A stretch of DNA of 64,000 bases from Elusimicrobiaceae bacterium (GCA_028700325.1 JAQVSV010000002.1:1-64000); one strand, 5' to 3'. Counted from the stretch's first letter, positions 50,255 through 59,849 are shown. Notes: generated by a model from the sequence alone, not told the origin. Numbers and translations: made by a program.

Positions 50255-51068
50255 AATGGGCGCGGCCGCCGCGCTTATAATGCAATGGGTGAAGGTCAAC
50301 AGTTCGGGCGCGGCGAAGCGGTATGCCGATCTGCTCGATTTGTCGGAAGCGGACCCGCTTTACATCAGCTGCGCCGAAATATGCCCGTGGTACGCCGAAG
50401 TGATTTTCAACCGCAAATTCATGATAAAGCGGCTGATTCAGGCCCGCCTCGACCAGTCCGAACTGCCGTGCCAGCTGGTGCTGCTGGGTTCCGGCTGGAG
50501 CCCGCTTGCGCTGGAGCTGATCGAAACCCGCCGCGCCAGACTCGCGCAGATTTTCGAGATTGATCATGAAAGCCCTGCCGAAAAGAAAAAACTGTTTTAC
50601 GAAGTGGAGCCGCTTTCGAAAGGGCTTGTTACGTTCATCGGCTCCGAGCTCGGCGCTTTGGACAGGCTCGACAAACACGGCATCCGCCGCGATATCCCCT
50701 CCATCATCCTGCTGGAAGGAGCGAGCTATTTCCTGCCGCCGAAAACGCTGGCGCACATGATGCGCCTGTTCAAATCGGGCCAGCGGCATAATTATTGCAT
50801 TGCCGAATACCTGGTGCCGGAAGGGCAGGTTACGTCGTTCCGGCGTGATATTCCCCACGCTATTTTCGATTCGATCGCCATGGCCGGCGGCTATGCCGAC
50901 ATGACAACCTATAACCGGGCCTCGCTCTCCGCCCTGTTCCGCGGCGAAGGCGGCGAGCCGCTGGAGCATTTTACCCTTTCCGATATGGAGAAACAGCGCA
51001 CGGGCGAAACCAAGTTCTTCCCCTCCGCGGACCACGGCTGGATCGAAATTCTTACCGCCGAGCTGTAG
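50241..51068 (+). CDS. Leucine-carboxyl-methyltransferase-like SAM-dependent methyltransferase
   Basis: I start at 50241 (MARHKMGAAAAL), just inside the flippase gene, giving 275 residues. A class I Rossmann core is likely: QLVLLGSGWSPLALELIETR (SAM loop), IFEIDHESPAEKKKL (acidic end of beta2) and PSIILLEGASYFLPPKTLAH, which resembles the LCM/PPM1 (O-methyltransferase Tcmp-like) group where the Gly-rich loop is LGSG. The N-terminal CAEICPWYAEVIFNRKFMIK fits that family. Substrate unknown; coupling to the flippase hints at a secreted lipid-linked product, but that is inference. Confidence 0.72.
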   Translation: MARHKMGAAAALIMQWVKVNSSGAAKRYADLLDLSEADPLYISCAEICPWYAEVIFNRKFMIKRLIQARLDQSELPCQLVLLGSGWSPLALELIETRRARLAQIFEIDHESPAEKKKLFYEVEPLSKGLVTFIGSELGALDRLDKHGIRRDIPSIILLEGASYFLPPKTLAHMMRLFKSGQRHNYCIAEYLVPEGQVTSFRRDIPHAIFDSIAMAGGYADMTTYNRASLSALFRGEGGEPLEHFTLSDMEKQRTGETKFFPSADHGWIEILTAEL

Positions 51069-51136
51069 TCTCCGTGCTTTTGGTATCCGCGCGCCGGCGC
51101 GTATCACAACGCCGGCACGCCGGACATGCTGGCGGC

Positions 51137-53242
51137 TCAGCGCCTGTTTTCGAGCGCAAGCAGAAAAGAAAATTCGAACGCCGCATCCTCTATCGCCTCG
51201 AATCTTCCGGAGCGGCCGCCGTGCCCGGCGTTCAGGTCGGTTTTGAGCAGCACGAAATTGCCGTCGGTTTTAAGCGCGCGCAGTTTGGCGGCCCATTTGG
51301 CGGGTTCCCAGTACTGCACCTGCGAGTCTTCCAGTCCGGCTGTGATTAGCAGGTGCGGGTAGTCCTGCGCGGTCACGTTGTCATAAGGCGAATAACTTTT
51401 CATGTAGCGGTAGTATTTCGGATCGGCGGGGTTGCCCCACTCCTCGTACTCGCCTGCCGTAAGCGGGAGCGACGTGTCCTGCATGGTGGTGACGATGTCC
51501 ACAAACGGCACGTCCGCCACCACCGCGTTGAAAAGGTCCGGCCGCATGTTTAGCACGGCTCCCATCAGCAGTCCGCCCGCGCTGCCGCCGTTGGCGTAAA
51601 GATGGGCGGGCGAGGTGTATTTTCGTTTTATCAGGTGCTCGGCGAGCGCTATGAAATCCGAAAACGAATTCTTTTTTTTAAGCAGTTTTCCGCTTTCATA
51701 CCATTTGCGCCCCAGGTCGGATCCGCCGCGGACGTGGGCGATGGCGAACACAAATCCCCTGTCGAGCAGCGACAGCCTTGCCACGCTGAAATACGGGTCC
51801 GACGAGATGCCGTACGCTCCGTACCCCACCAGGTACAGCGGGTTTGCGCCGTCGCGCCGCAGGCCTTTGCGGTAGACGAGCGAAACGGGTATTTTGACGC
51901 CGTCTTTGGCGGAAGCGAAAATCCGTTCGGAGCGGTAATCGCCGGGGTCGAATTTCCCCAGCACTTTTTGCCGTTTTTTAAGGATATGTCCGCCGGTTTT
52001 CAGATCGAAATCATATACGCTGGCCGGCGTGGTGAGCGACTGGTAGCCGTAGCGCAGCAGTCTGGTTTCGTAGCACGGATTGTCACCCACATACGCGGTG
52101 TAGGCGGGGTCGTTAAAGCGCAGCTGGCGTTCGCGCCCGGTGGCGCGGTTGCGGATGCGGATGCGGGTCAGCCCGCGGCGGGTTTCCTCGATCACCAGAT
52201 GATCTCTGAAAGCGCTGATGCTTTCAATGAGCGTGTCTGGCCTGTGCGCGATGAGCTGTTTCCAGTTTTTCAGGCCGGTTGCCGTTTCCGGCGTCTGCAT
52301 CACGCGGAAATTTTTGGCTTTATGATTTGTCAGCACGAAAAACCGGTCGCCGCCGTGTGAAACATAGTATTCCAGTTTTTTCGTGCGCGGCTGGAAAACA
52401 ACGGGTTCCGTGCGCGGCTGGCCGGCGGGTATGAGCCGGTATTCGCTGGACGTGGAGCTGTGGATTGAAAGGTAGAGGTATTTGCGCGACAGGCTTTTGT
52501 CCACTCCCACGCTGAAAGCGGGATCCTTTTCCTCATAGACCGGGGTATGGGTTTTGCGGTCGGGCGAGAGAAGAAAAACACGGTTGTAGCGCAGGGTGGT
52601 TTCGTCCTGCCGGGTGTAGAGCAGGGAGCCGCCGTCCTCGGCCCAGACGAAATTGGGCGTGGTTTTTTCGATCGTTTCCGGCAGCAGTTTTCCGGTTTTG
52701 AGATTTTTGAAGCTCACTGTGCAGACCCGCCGGCCCTCCGTGTCGGAGGCGTAGGCGAGGATACTGCCGTCAGGGCTGACGGCAAGGCTCATTATATCGT
52801 AATAGGCGTGCCCGCGGGCGAGTTTGTTTACATCGAGCAGGATTTTCTCGCGCGCCTTGAGGCTGCCTTGTTTTCGGCAGTAGATGGGGTGCTGGGATCT
52901 GGTTTCATAGCGGGCGTAATAGTAACAGCCGTTTTTCCAGACCGGCACGCTGGAGTCGTCTTTTTTCATGCGGGCTTTTATTTCGTTGAAAATGGTTCGC
53001 TTGATGTGGGCGGCGGGCCTTAAAACCGCGTCGGTATAGCGGTTTTCTGCTTTGAGACAGGCGGTTACCGCTTCGGAGCCGCGTTCGCGGAGCCAGAAAT
53101 AATTGTCGGTTCTGGTATCATTGTGCGCGGTCAGCGTGTGCGGCCGGATTTCCGCCGCGGGCGGTTTGATCTTCGGGTGCTTCAGCAGGCCGGTGTCGCG
53201 GTCTTTGCGGACAGGTTTCAGGGTTGCGGGGCTGCGTTTCAT
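51137..53242 (-). CDS. ptrB: Prolyl oligopeptidase family peptidase (oligopeptidase B-like)
   Basis: I start at 53242 (MKRSPATLKPVRKDRDTG), behind GAGGAG seven bases upstream; the open frame has a TTG seven codons earlier. The 701 residues have a beta-propeller (about 60-400) and an alpha/beta-hydrolase domain with the nucleophile in YANGGSAGGLLMGAVLN (GGSAGG), Asp in ITAGLEDSQVQYWE and His in LNAGHGGRSGR. It cleaves peptides at basic residues or prolines, probably in the cytosol. It follows the EEP gene by one base. Confidence 0.94.
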   Translation of the reverse strand: MKRSPATLKPVRKDRDTGLLKHPKIKPPAAEIRPHTLTAHNDTRTDNYFWLRERGSEAVTACLKAENRYTDAVLRPAAHIKRTIFNEIKARMKKDDSSVPVWKNGCYYYARYETRSQHPIYCRKQGSLKAREKILLDVNKLARGHAYYDIMSLAVSPDGSILAYASDTEGRRVCTVSFKNLKTGKLLPETIEKTTPNFVWAEDGGSLLYTRQDETTLRYNRVFLLSPDRKTHTPVYEEKDPAFSVGVDKSLSRKYLYLSIHSSTSSEYRLIPAGQPRTEPVVFQPRTKKLEYYVSHGGDRFFVLTNHKAKNFRVMQTPETATGLKNWKQLIAHRPDTLIESISAFRDHLVIEETRRGLTRIRIRNRATGRERQLRFNDPAYTAYVGDNPCYETRLLRYGYQSLTTPASVYDFDLKTGGHILKKRQKVLGKFDPGDYRSERIFASAKDGVKIPVSLVYRKGLRRDGANPLYLVGYGAYGISSDPYFSVARLSLLDRGFVFAIAHVRGGSDLGRKWYESGKLLKKKNSFSDFIALAEHLIKRKYTSPAHLYANGGSAGGLLMGAVLNMRPDLFNAVVADVPFVDIVTTMQDTSLPLTAGEYEEWGNPADPKYYRYMKSYSPYDNVTAQDYPHLLITAGLEDSQVQYWEPAKWAAKLRALKTDGNFVLLKTDLNAGHGGRSGRFEAIEDAAFEFSFLLALENRR

Positions 53243-53243
53243 A

Positions 53244-53993
53244 TCAGGTCTCCTCAATTTCAAAACGGGCGGACAGCGGTTTGTGGTCGGACGAGTTCAC
53301 TCCGTCGAGCGCCTGCGCGGATATTATTTTAAGCCCGCGCGAGAATATATGGTCAACAGGATGGATGGGATGGCGGCTGCGGGTGTCGGGTTTGAAAGCC
53401 AGTTCGGTCAGCCCGGCCACGCGGGTCACCGAATAAAGTATGTCCCTGCGCCGCCTGCTCCAGCAATTAAAGTCGCCCGCCATTATTACCGGGCCCTTGA
53501 ATTCCGCCAGCGCGCGGCCCGCCTGTTCCATCTGGCGGGCGAACGCCGCCGGGCGCGTGAAGTTTATGCCGTGCACGTTGAGCGCCAGCAGGTAGCCTCC
53601 GGGTATCGGATAGACCGTGGCAAGCATCATTTTATGCGTGTTTATCACGGGTTCGCGCTCCTGCGCCAGAAAAAACACGCGCGCGGCGGCGCATGCGCTT
53701 CCCGTCGCCACGCCGCAGGCGTGGCCCCGGCCCGGAGAAAAAAAGCTGGTTGCCATCCGCCACGCGGCGCAGGGCAGGCTTAAAAGCGTTTCCACCGCGG
53801 GGCTCAGGCGCAGTTCCTGCAGCATGACAAGATCGGATTGCTGGTCCAGTTCCGCGAAATCACGTTCCCAGCGCGGGTGCCGGCATTTGTGGCAGTTCCA
53901 TACGGTCACTGTTATCCTGCGCGGCAGGCGCCGCCCGGGGGCGGAGCCGTAAGAGGCCAGCACTTCGTGACGGGGCGGTTTCTTTATAAACAT
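53244..53993 (-). CDS. Endonuclease/exonuclease/phosphatase (EEP) family protein
   Basis: The protein has 249 residues. EEP motifs: TVTVWNCHKC (N), MLQELRLS (LQE), INTHKMMLATV, IMAGDFNCWSRRRRDILY (GDFN) and HPVDHIFSRG with NSSDHKPLSARFE (SDHxP) at the end. These give the metal-dependent phosphodiesterase site, as in YafD-like proteins. No signal peptide. It starts inside the cardiolipin synthase stop and runs into the oligopeptidase gene, so it is the middle member of a minus-strand operon. Substrate unknown. Confidence 0.88.
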   Translation of the reverse strand: MFIKKPPRHEVLASYGSAPGRRLPRRITVTVWNCHKCRHPRWERDFAELDQQSDLVMLQELRLSPAVETLLSLPCAAWRMATSFFSPGRGHACGVATGSACAAARVFFLAQEREPVINTHKMMLATVYPIPGGYLLALNVHGINFTRPAAFARQMEQAGRALAEFKGPVIMAGDFNCWSRRRRDILYSVTRVAGLTELAFKPDTRSRHPIHPVDHIFSRGLKIISAQALDGVNSSDHKPLSARFEIEET

Positions 53994-55456
53994 CAGTAGT
54001 AGGGCGTCAGCAGGCGGAACGCGTTGTTTCTTAACTGATGCGGCAGGCTCAGGCGCTGGCCGTGCCGGGTTTTAATGAGTCTGGCGGCGGATTTTTTTTC
54101 AGTCGCGACGGCGAGCAGTTTTCTGGCGAAGGCTTCGCCCAGACACTCCAGATTGGCCTCGAAATTAAGGCGCAGGCTGCGCACGTCCCAGTTGGCGGAG
54201 CCTATGAACGACCACAGCCCGTCCACTACCGTCAGTTTGCTGTGGTCGAACGGGGCGGGGGTGCGGTAGATTTTTACGCCCGCTTTCAAAAGGCCCGGGA
54301 AATTGGCTTCCATTGCCCAGTCCATGCCGAAAATATTGCTTTTGCCGGGCAGTATGATTTCCGTTCCCACGCCGCGCATGGCGGCCAGCTCCAGCGCGTT
54401 CATGATGCCGGAGCCGGGCAGAAAGTACGGGGTGACGATAGTGATGTTTTTTTGCGCGCAGGCGATCGCGCCGAGCAGCAGCCATTCAATGCGGCCGGTG
54501 TCGCTGTCCGGCCCGTCGGCTACGGCACGGCAGAGAGTATTGTCCTCGGGTTTTGCGGGGCAGGGCTGCGGTTGTGCGAGCCGGAATTTCCGGCCGCCGC
54601 TGAAAAGCCAGTCTTCCTCGAACACGCGGGCGAGCTGGTCGGTAACGGGGCCGCAGACCCGGAAGGTTATGTCCGCGATCGCGTCGTGCCTGTATTTTTT
54701 CAGCAGGTTGCCGCGGCTGATGTTCATGCCTCCGATGATGGCGGCGTCGCTGTCAGTTATCAGCATTTTGCGATGGTTGCGCAGGTTCACAAACGGCAGC
54801 GCGAACGGGGTTTTTGCCGGCAGAAACAGGCGCAATTCAAGATTGGGGATGTCGCGCAGTTCCGTTTCTATGGTGGGCGTGGAATAGCGCACGCCCACCC
54901 CGTCGAGCAGCACGCGCGCATGCACGCCGCGCCGGGCGGCGGCTTTGAGGGCGGCGGCGACGGCGCGGCCCGCCTCGTCGTTGTCGAAAATATAGCTGGC
55001 CAGCAGAATCTGCTTTTGCGCGCGGGTGATGGCTTCGATCATGGCGGGATAAGCCTCGTCGCCGTTTATTAGCGGCTCGATGGACACGCAGTGCGAAAAT
55101 TTCTGTTTCAGGGCTTTGTCCGCGAACCGGAGAAAGTCCGCGTATCGCGGCGAATGAATTGCGCCCGGCGGCTGGTGATGCTCGTCAGCGTCCGGCCCGG
55201 CCGGCGCGGAAGTTTTGCGGCGCAGGCGCAAAGCCTTGCGCTGGATGCGGTTGACGCCGAGTATGATATAGAGGAGTCCGCCGGTTATCGGGGCCAGCCA
55301 GACCAGTCCGATCCAGCCGGCCGCGCTTTTTGTGTCATCCTTATTAAGCAGAATATGCGCGGTCGCCACTGCCGCCAGCGCGACGTGGAGTGTGCCCGCC
55401 GCTATGGCCCAGATCATGTTCCCGTGCCGCATCGCCGCCTGCAATATGCCCGACAT
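53993..55456 (-). CDS. cls: Cardiolipin synthase, phospholipase D superfamily
   Basis: The protein has 487 residues. Two N-terminal membrane helices (about 15-65, AIAAGTLHVALAAVATAHIL, GWIGLVWLAPITGGLLYIIL) are followed by two PLD domains with HKD-type motifs: FVNLRNHRKMLITDSDAAII (about 230-250) and PFDHSKLTVVDGLWSFIGSAN (about 405-425), both intact His-x-Lys with Asp. It makes cardiolipin from phosphatidylglycerol in the inner membrane. Stop codons of this gene and the next upstream gene touch, indicating an operon. Confidence 0.94.
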   Translation of the reverse strand: MSGILQAAMRHGNMIWAIAAGTLHVALAAVATAHILLNKDDTKSAAGWIGLVWLAPITGGLLYIILGVNRIQRKALRLRRKTSAPAGPDADEHHQPPGAIHSPRYADFLRFADKALKQKFSHCVSIEPLINGDEAYPAMIEAITRAQKQILLASYIFDNDEAGRAVAAALKAAARRGVHARVLLDGVGVRYSTPTIETELRDIPNLELRLFLPAKTPFALPFVNLRNHRKMLITDSDAAIIGGMNISRGNLLKKYRHDAIADITFRVCGPVTDQLARVFEEDWLFSGGRKFRLAQPQPCPAKPEDNTLCRAVADGPDSDTGRIEWLLLGAIACAQKNITIVTPYFLPGSGIMNALELAAMRGVGTEIILPGKSNIFGMDWAMEANFPGLLKAGVKIYRTPAPFDHSKLTVVDGLWSFIGSANWDVRSLRLNFEANLECLGEAFARKLLAVATEKKSAARLIKTRHGQRLSLPHQLRNNAFRLLTPYY

Positions 55457-56673
55457 TATGCCGCGCCGCCGTATTTTTTATTGAGTATCCGGGCCAGCCC
55501 TCCGGTCGCGGTTTCGCGGTACTTGGCGTTCATGTCAAGGCCGGTTTCGTGCATGGTGGAAACCACGTCGTCGTAGCTCACCAGCCCGTGCCCGTCGGAC
55601 AGCAGCGCGTAAGTCGAGCAGGACAGCGCGCGCACCGCCGCCATCGCGTTGCGCTCGATGCAGGGCACCTGCACCAGTCCTCTGACCGGGTCGCAGGTAA
55701 GGCCCAGATGATGTTCCAGGCCCGCTTCCGCGGCGTATTCGATCTGGGCGATGCTGCCGGCCAGCAGCTGCGCCGTCGCGCCCGACGCCATGGCGCAGGC
55801 CACTCCTATTTCGCCCTGGCACCCCACTTCCGCGCCCGATATGGAGGCGTTATGCCTGGCCACATTGCCGAAAATACCCGCCGTGGCCAGCGCGTGATGA
55901 ATGCGCTTGTCGGAAAAATCGTAAGTCGTCTGCATCAGGTGCAGGAGCGCGGGCACCACGCCGCAGGATCCGCAGGTCGGCGCGGTCACCACCTCGCCTC
56001 CGGCGGCGTTTTCTTCGGCGCAGCCGAGCGCATAGGCGAACAGAAAATTCACCGGCTGCAGAAACTGGGTTTGCGTTTTCGCTTTGGTGAGAAAGCTGTA
56101 GGCCTTGCGCTGGAGCCTCAGTCCGCCCGGCAGCATGTCCTCCTCGCGGATGCCGCGGATGAGTGTGCGGCGCATTGCTGTCCACACTTCGGCCAGATAG
56201 TCCCACAGTTCGGGGCCTTCGTGTTCTTCCGCGTATTTCCACAGGGTGATGCCTTTTTCTTCGATATAGGCGCGTATTTCCGAGAAGTTTTTATGCGGAT
56301 AAACGGTTTCCACGTCCTGCCGGAAATTCTCCGCGCCGCGCACTTCGCCGCCGCCCACGCTGTAGGCCTGCCACCGGTCAAGCAGGCTGCCGTTTTCGTC
56401 TAAAGCGGAGAATTCCATGCCGTTGGGGTGCAGCGGCAGCTGTTTGGCCGGGTTCCATTCGATTTCCGCCGGCGCGCCGCCCAGTCCGGCGATAATGGCC
56501 TTGTCGGTGAGGTGGCCGGCCCCGGTCAGGGCCAGACTGCCGTACAGCCCGATTCTGTAACGCGCGGCGGCCGGTGTTTTTCGCCGGAAAGTTTCAGCCG
56601 CCAGCTTCGGGCCCATTGTATGGCTGCTGGAGGGCCCCATACCTGTTTTGTAAATCTGTTTTATGCTGTCCAT
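55456..56673 (-). CDS. sdaA: L-serine dehydratase, fused single-chain type
   Basis: I start at 56673 (MDSIKQIYKTG), with GAAGG upstream; five codons earlier there is a TTG. The 405 residues combine the SdaA beta-type N-terminus (KTGMGPSSSHTMGPKLAAET) and the alpha-type C-terminus with the iron-sulfur-binding Cys residues APTCGSCGVV, VGCQGEIGVACAMASGA and TCDPVRGLVQVPCIERN. It deaminates serine to pyruvate using an oxygen-sensitive [4Fe-4S] cluster, so it fits an anaerobe. It heads the minus-strand run through cls and the EEP gene. Confidence 0.95.
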   Translation of the reverse strand: MDSIKQIYKTGMGPSSSHTMGPKLAAETFRRKTPAAARYRIGLYGSLALTGAGHLTDKAIIAGLGGAPAEIEWNPAKQLPLHPNGMEFSALDENGSLLDRWQAYSVGGGEVRGAENFRQDVETVYPHKNFSEIRAYIEEKGITLWKYAEEHEGPELWDYLAEVWTAMRRTLIRGIREEDMLPGGLRLQRKAYSFLTKAKTQTQFLQPVNFLFAYALGCAEENAAGGEVVTAPTCGSCGVVPALLHLMQTTYDFSDKRIHHALATAGIFGNVARHNASISGAEVGCQGEIGVACAMASGATAQLLAGSIAQIEYAAEAGLEHHLGLTCDPVRGLVQVPCIERNAMAAVRALSCSTYALLSDGHGLVSYDDVVSTMHETGLDMNAKYRETATGGLARILNKKYGGAA

Positions 56674-56757
56674 TGGCGCCGCCTTCAATAGGATGTGTTT
56701 ATCTCATACAAGTATTATAAAATATTTATAGTGATTCCCCTACAGGCGGCGGTAATA

Positions 56758-57618
56758 ATGAAAATCAAAATATTTATGATTATGCTGGCGATCGGGGCGG
56801 CTCCGTGTTTCGCGGGGCCGGACGCGGTCAAAATAATGTCCGGGTCGGACCGGATAATGAACCCCGACCAGCCGTACACGGTTTCGGTGGAGCTTACCGA
56901 TTTCCGCGCCGGCGTTGCGGTCAGCACGCTGAACCTGCAGGCGTACGCGTTTCGCGACAGATATACCCGCCGCATGACTACGCTGGTGGATTTCCTCTCT
57001 CCGGAAAAAGATGACGGCAAGCTGATGCTCAAGCAGGGCAGAAATTTGTGGCTGTATACGCCGCTGTCGTCCGGCACGGTGCATATCTCGCCCAGGCAGC
57101 AGCTGCTCGGCACCGCCTCGAACAGCGATGTTCTGGCGGTTAATCTCGCGCTGGATTACAAACCCGCCTACGAAGGGCGCGCCCGGGCCAAGGATTCAGC
57201 CGGAACCGTGCGCGACTGTGTTAACCTCAACCTGCGCGCCAGGGACGATAACGCCGATTACCTCGGCATCCAGTACTGGGTGGAGGAGGAAACCAATCTG
57301 CCCGTGCAGGCAAAATATTATTCCGATTCCGGGCGGCTGTTAAAAACCGTTTTTTACGGGAAATACCGCAGCGAGCTGGGGTCTTTCCGTCCGACCGAAC
57401 TGCTGGTTGTTGACGGCGTTGACAGCAGGTATGTGACACGCATTTCGTTTTCCGGCTACCGCTACAAGAATATCGGGCTTGACTGGTTTGAGCCGTCCGC
57501 CCTGCATAAATTTGCGCGCGCCGCGATTGCGGGGCTGGATCTTCCTGCTGTTTCCCCCCTCTCAGGCGGCGAGGATCTGGAACCGCAAGTGTCGTCCGCG
57601 ATAGCTGCCGGCAACTGA
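56758..57618 (+). CDS. Outer-membrane lipoprotein-sorting-like (LolA-fold) protein
   Basis: I start at 56758 (MKIKIFMIMLAIGAAPCFAG), a normal signal peptide; 63 bases upstream in frame hold no better start. The 286 residues match LolA-like 'outer membrane lipoprotein-sorting' proteins of the type seen next to RND exporters: NLQAYAFRDRYTRRMTTLVD, DGKLMLKQGRNLWLYTPLSS, HISPRQQLLGTASNSDVLAV and LTYR-like VTRISFSGYRYKNIGLDWFE. Probably periplasmic and lipid- or lipoprotein-binding. No RND genes adjoin. Confidence 0.78.
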   Translation: MKIKIFMIMLAIGAAPCFAGPDAVKIMSGSDRIMNPDQPYTVSVELTDFRAGVAVSTLNLQAYAFRDRYTRRMTTLVDFLSPEKDDGKLMLKQGRNLWLYTPLSSGTVHISPRQQLLGTASNSDVLAVNLALDYKPAYEGRARAKDSAGTVRDCVNLNLRARDDNADYLGIQYWVEEETNLPVQAKYYSDSGRLLKTVFYGKYRSELGSFRPTELLVVDGVDSRYVTRISFSGYRYKNIGLDWFEPSALHKFARAAIAGLDLPAVSPLSGGEDLEPQVSSAIAAGN

Positions 57619-57698
57619 TTGCGGCATTGCGAAACTCAGGGCCGTGTCCGCTTGAACCGGATGGTCTTTATGCGTTATGCGGGCGCGGCGGAACGTGC

Positions 57699-58751
57699 TT
57701 ATTGCGGGTTTCTGGCGAGCCGGGCGGTGTAATGAAGCGGCGTGCCCGGGTTGAAATAGGCAATTTCCTCGCCGAGCGATTTAATGCGCTGTTCCAGGCA
57801 GTCGCGGCACATGCCGGCGTTTTCGTCGAGGCAGGGCTTGCCGTCGTACAGCTGGTAATAGGCCCGGTATTTCGTGTCCGTTATGTTGGGCATTATCACG
57901 TTCGCGCCGGCTTTAAGGCCCAGCTCACGGCCGGCGGGGCTTAGTGCCTGCAGCGCGGTGGTGGCCGCGATATTTATATCCGGCAGTACCAGCCGGGCAA
58001 CCGCTATCATTTTAAGACCCATTTCAAGGCTGTGCGGCCTCATCGCCGGCGCCGCGCCGGCGGCGAGCGGGGTTTGCGCGTGAGGAATGTAAGGGCCCAT
58101 GCCGATCATGTCAATATCCATATCGCGGAAAAAAATAATATCGTTCGCCAGATCCTCCACTGTCTGAAAGGGCAGGCCCGTCATCACTCCGGTGCCTGTC
58201 TGGTAGCCCAGTTTCCGAAGTGTTTTCAGGCAGTTGAGGCGGGTATCGAAACTATGGTCTTTCGGATGGAGTCTGGCGTAAAGCGCGGGGTTGGAGGTTT
58301 CTATGCGCAGCAGATAGCGCGCCGCTCCGGCCGCCAGCCAGCGTCCGTAAGTCTCTTCGGTCTGTTCGCCGAGCGAAAGGGTAACCGCCAGTTTCCCTTC
58401 CGTTTTGGATTTTATTTCCGCCAGTACCAGCTCGACGGAGCGTATGAATTCCTCGCTCGCGCGTTCGCCCGACTGAAGCACCACCGACCCGTACCCCGCT
58501 TCATATGCCCATAAGGCCGACGCGATGATTTCACCGGAGTCGAGCGTAAACCGGGTTACGCCGGCGTTGTCTTTGCGGATGCCGCAATAATAACAGTTTT
58601 TTACGCAGACGTTGCTCATTTCTATCAGCCCGCGGAAATAGACTGTCCGGCCCACCGTTTCCGTTTTCACGCGGTAAGCCTGCCCGTACAGTCCTGCGAG
58701 CGATTTTTCATCGCTGAAGCTCAGTTTCTGAATAATTTCATCCCGGTTCAT
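57699..58751 (-). CDS. hydE: [FeFe]-hydrogenase maturase HydE, radical SAM
   Basis: The protein has 350 residues. The radical-SAM cluster loop is NVCVKNCYYCGIRKDN (C-x3-C-x2-C). HydE hallmarks include YFRGLIEMSNVC, VVLQSGERASEEF, YLLRIETSNPALYARLHP, TGTGVMTGLPFQTVEDLAND and DMIGMGPYIPHAQTPLA. C-terminal Cys residues in MCRDCLEQR could bind a second cluster, as in some HydE. It helps build the active-site diiron cofactor. HydF, HydG and hydrogenase genes are not in the window. It overlaps mnmA by 4 bp. Confidence 0.9.
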   Translation of the reverse strand: MNRDEIIQKLSFSDEKSLAGLYGQAYRVKTETVGRTVYFRGLIEMSNVCVKNCYYCGIRKDNAGVTRFTLDSGEIIASALWAYEAGYGSVVLQSGERASEEFIRSVELVLAEIKSKTEGKLAVTLSLGEQTEETYGRWLAAGAARYLLRIETSNPALYARLHPKDHSFDTRLNCLKTLRKLGYQTGTGVMTGLPFQTVEDLANDIIFFRDMDIDMIGMGPYIPHAQTPLAAGAAPAMRPHSLEMGLKMIAVARLVLPDINIAATTALQALSPAGRELGLKAGANVIMPNITDTKYRAYYQLYDGKPCLDENAGMCRDCLEQRIKSLGEEIAYFNPGTPLHYTARLARNPQ

Positions 58752-59824
58752 AAAGCCTGCCTTATTACGCCGCCGCCTATAACCGCGCCGTACTGGTAAA
58801 ATACCGCGCTTTGGCCCGGCGTGACCGAAAGCTGCGGTTTTGCGAATTCCACCCGCGCACAGTTGCCGTTAAGCGCAAACGCCGTCGCTTCGGCCGGAGG
58901 ATGCGCCTGCCTTATTTTAACCATGACTTTAACGGGCTGCGCCGGAGCCGCGCCGCTTTGCCATAACACATCTTCCGCTACAAGCGCGGCGGCATACAGC
59001 TCGCTTTTGGGGCCTACGGTTACGCGGTTGGTCGCTCCGTCAAGCGCGGTAACGTAGAGCGGCGTTTTTTCGCCGCTGATGCCCAGCCCCCGGCGCTTGC
59101 CTATGGTGTAATTCCAGATGCCGGTGTGGGTGCCGAGCGTTTTGCCGGCTTTGTCCACGATTTCGCCGGGCCGGTTGGGAAAGCGGAGAATATCGTTGTA
59201 ATCGCCGCAGTAAAAATCCTGGCTGTCGGGCTTGTCGTGAACCGGCAGCGCGTGCTGCCGGGCGAGCGCCCGCACTTCGGTTTTCAGATAACCGCCCAGC
59301 GGAAACAGCACGCCGGACAGTTGTTCCGGGTCAAGCCGGTGTATGAAATAGGTCTGGTCCCGGGCCGGATCGCGCGCGGTTGCCAGGCGGAAATAGCCCT
59401 GCGGGGCGCGTTCTATGCGGGCGTAGTGGCCGGTTGCGAATTTGTCGAATTCAACACCCGCCGCCCGCGCGCCGGCGGGCAGCACCCCGAATTTTATGCG
59501 GCTGTTGCATCTCACGCACGGGTTGGGTGTTCGCCCGCGCGCGTATTCTGACCGGAAATTTTCCAGCACCGTTTCCGCGTACTGCGCGCGGCAGTCCACC
59601 ACATGAAATGGAATTTTCAGGGCGGCGGCAACGGCGGCGGCGGTTTCGATATCGTCTTCTTCGGGCCCCAGGCAGGCTCCGCCGCCCGCTTTAGGGAGCG
59701 GGAGGCTGTCGTCCCAGATCGTCATGATGGCGCCGATCACTTCATAGCCCTGCTGTTTGAGAAGCAGCGCGGCTACGGCGGAGTCCACCCCGCCGCTGAG
59801 TCCCACAAGCGTTTTGATCGTCAT
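58748..59824 (-). CDS. mnmA: tRNA-uridine 2-sulfurtransferase
   Basis: The protein has 358 residues. Hallmarks: VGLSGGVDSAVAALLL (PP-loop), NPCVRCNSRIKFGVL (catalytic Cys), FATGHYARIE, RDPARDQTYFIHRLDPEQLS, DSQDFYCGDYND (Cys) and the C-terminal barrel KPQLSVTPGQSAVFYQYGAV. It adds sulfur to U34 of Glu, Gln and Lys tRNAs. Translationally coupled to hydE by ATGA overlap. The full N-terminal PP-loop begins at the first Met. Confidence 0.97.
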   Translation of the reverse strand: MTIKTLVGLSGGVDSAVAALLLKQQGYEVIGAIMTIWDDSLPLPKAGGGACLGPEEDDIETAAAVAAALKIPFHVVDCRAQYAETVLENFRSEYARGRTPNPCVRCNSRIKFGVLPAGARAAGVEFDKFATGHYARIERAPQGYFRLATARDPARDQTYFIHRLDPEQLSGVLFPLGGYLKTEVRALARQHALPVHDKPDSQDFYCGDYNDILRFPNRPGEIVDKAGKTLGTHTGIWNYTIGKRRGLGISGEKTPLYVTALDGATNRVTVGPKSELYAAALVAEDVLWQSGAAPAQPVKVMVKIRQAHPPAEATAFALNGNCARVEFAKPQLSVTPGQSAVFYQYGAVIGGGVIRQAL

Positions 59825-59849
59825 AACACGCCTTGCGCGTTCCGCGCGG

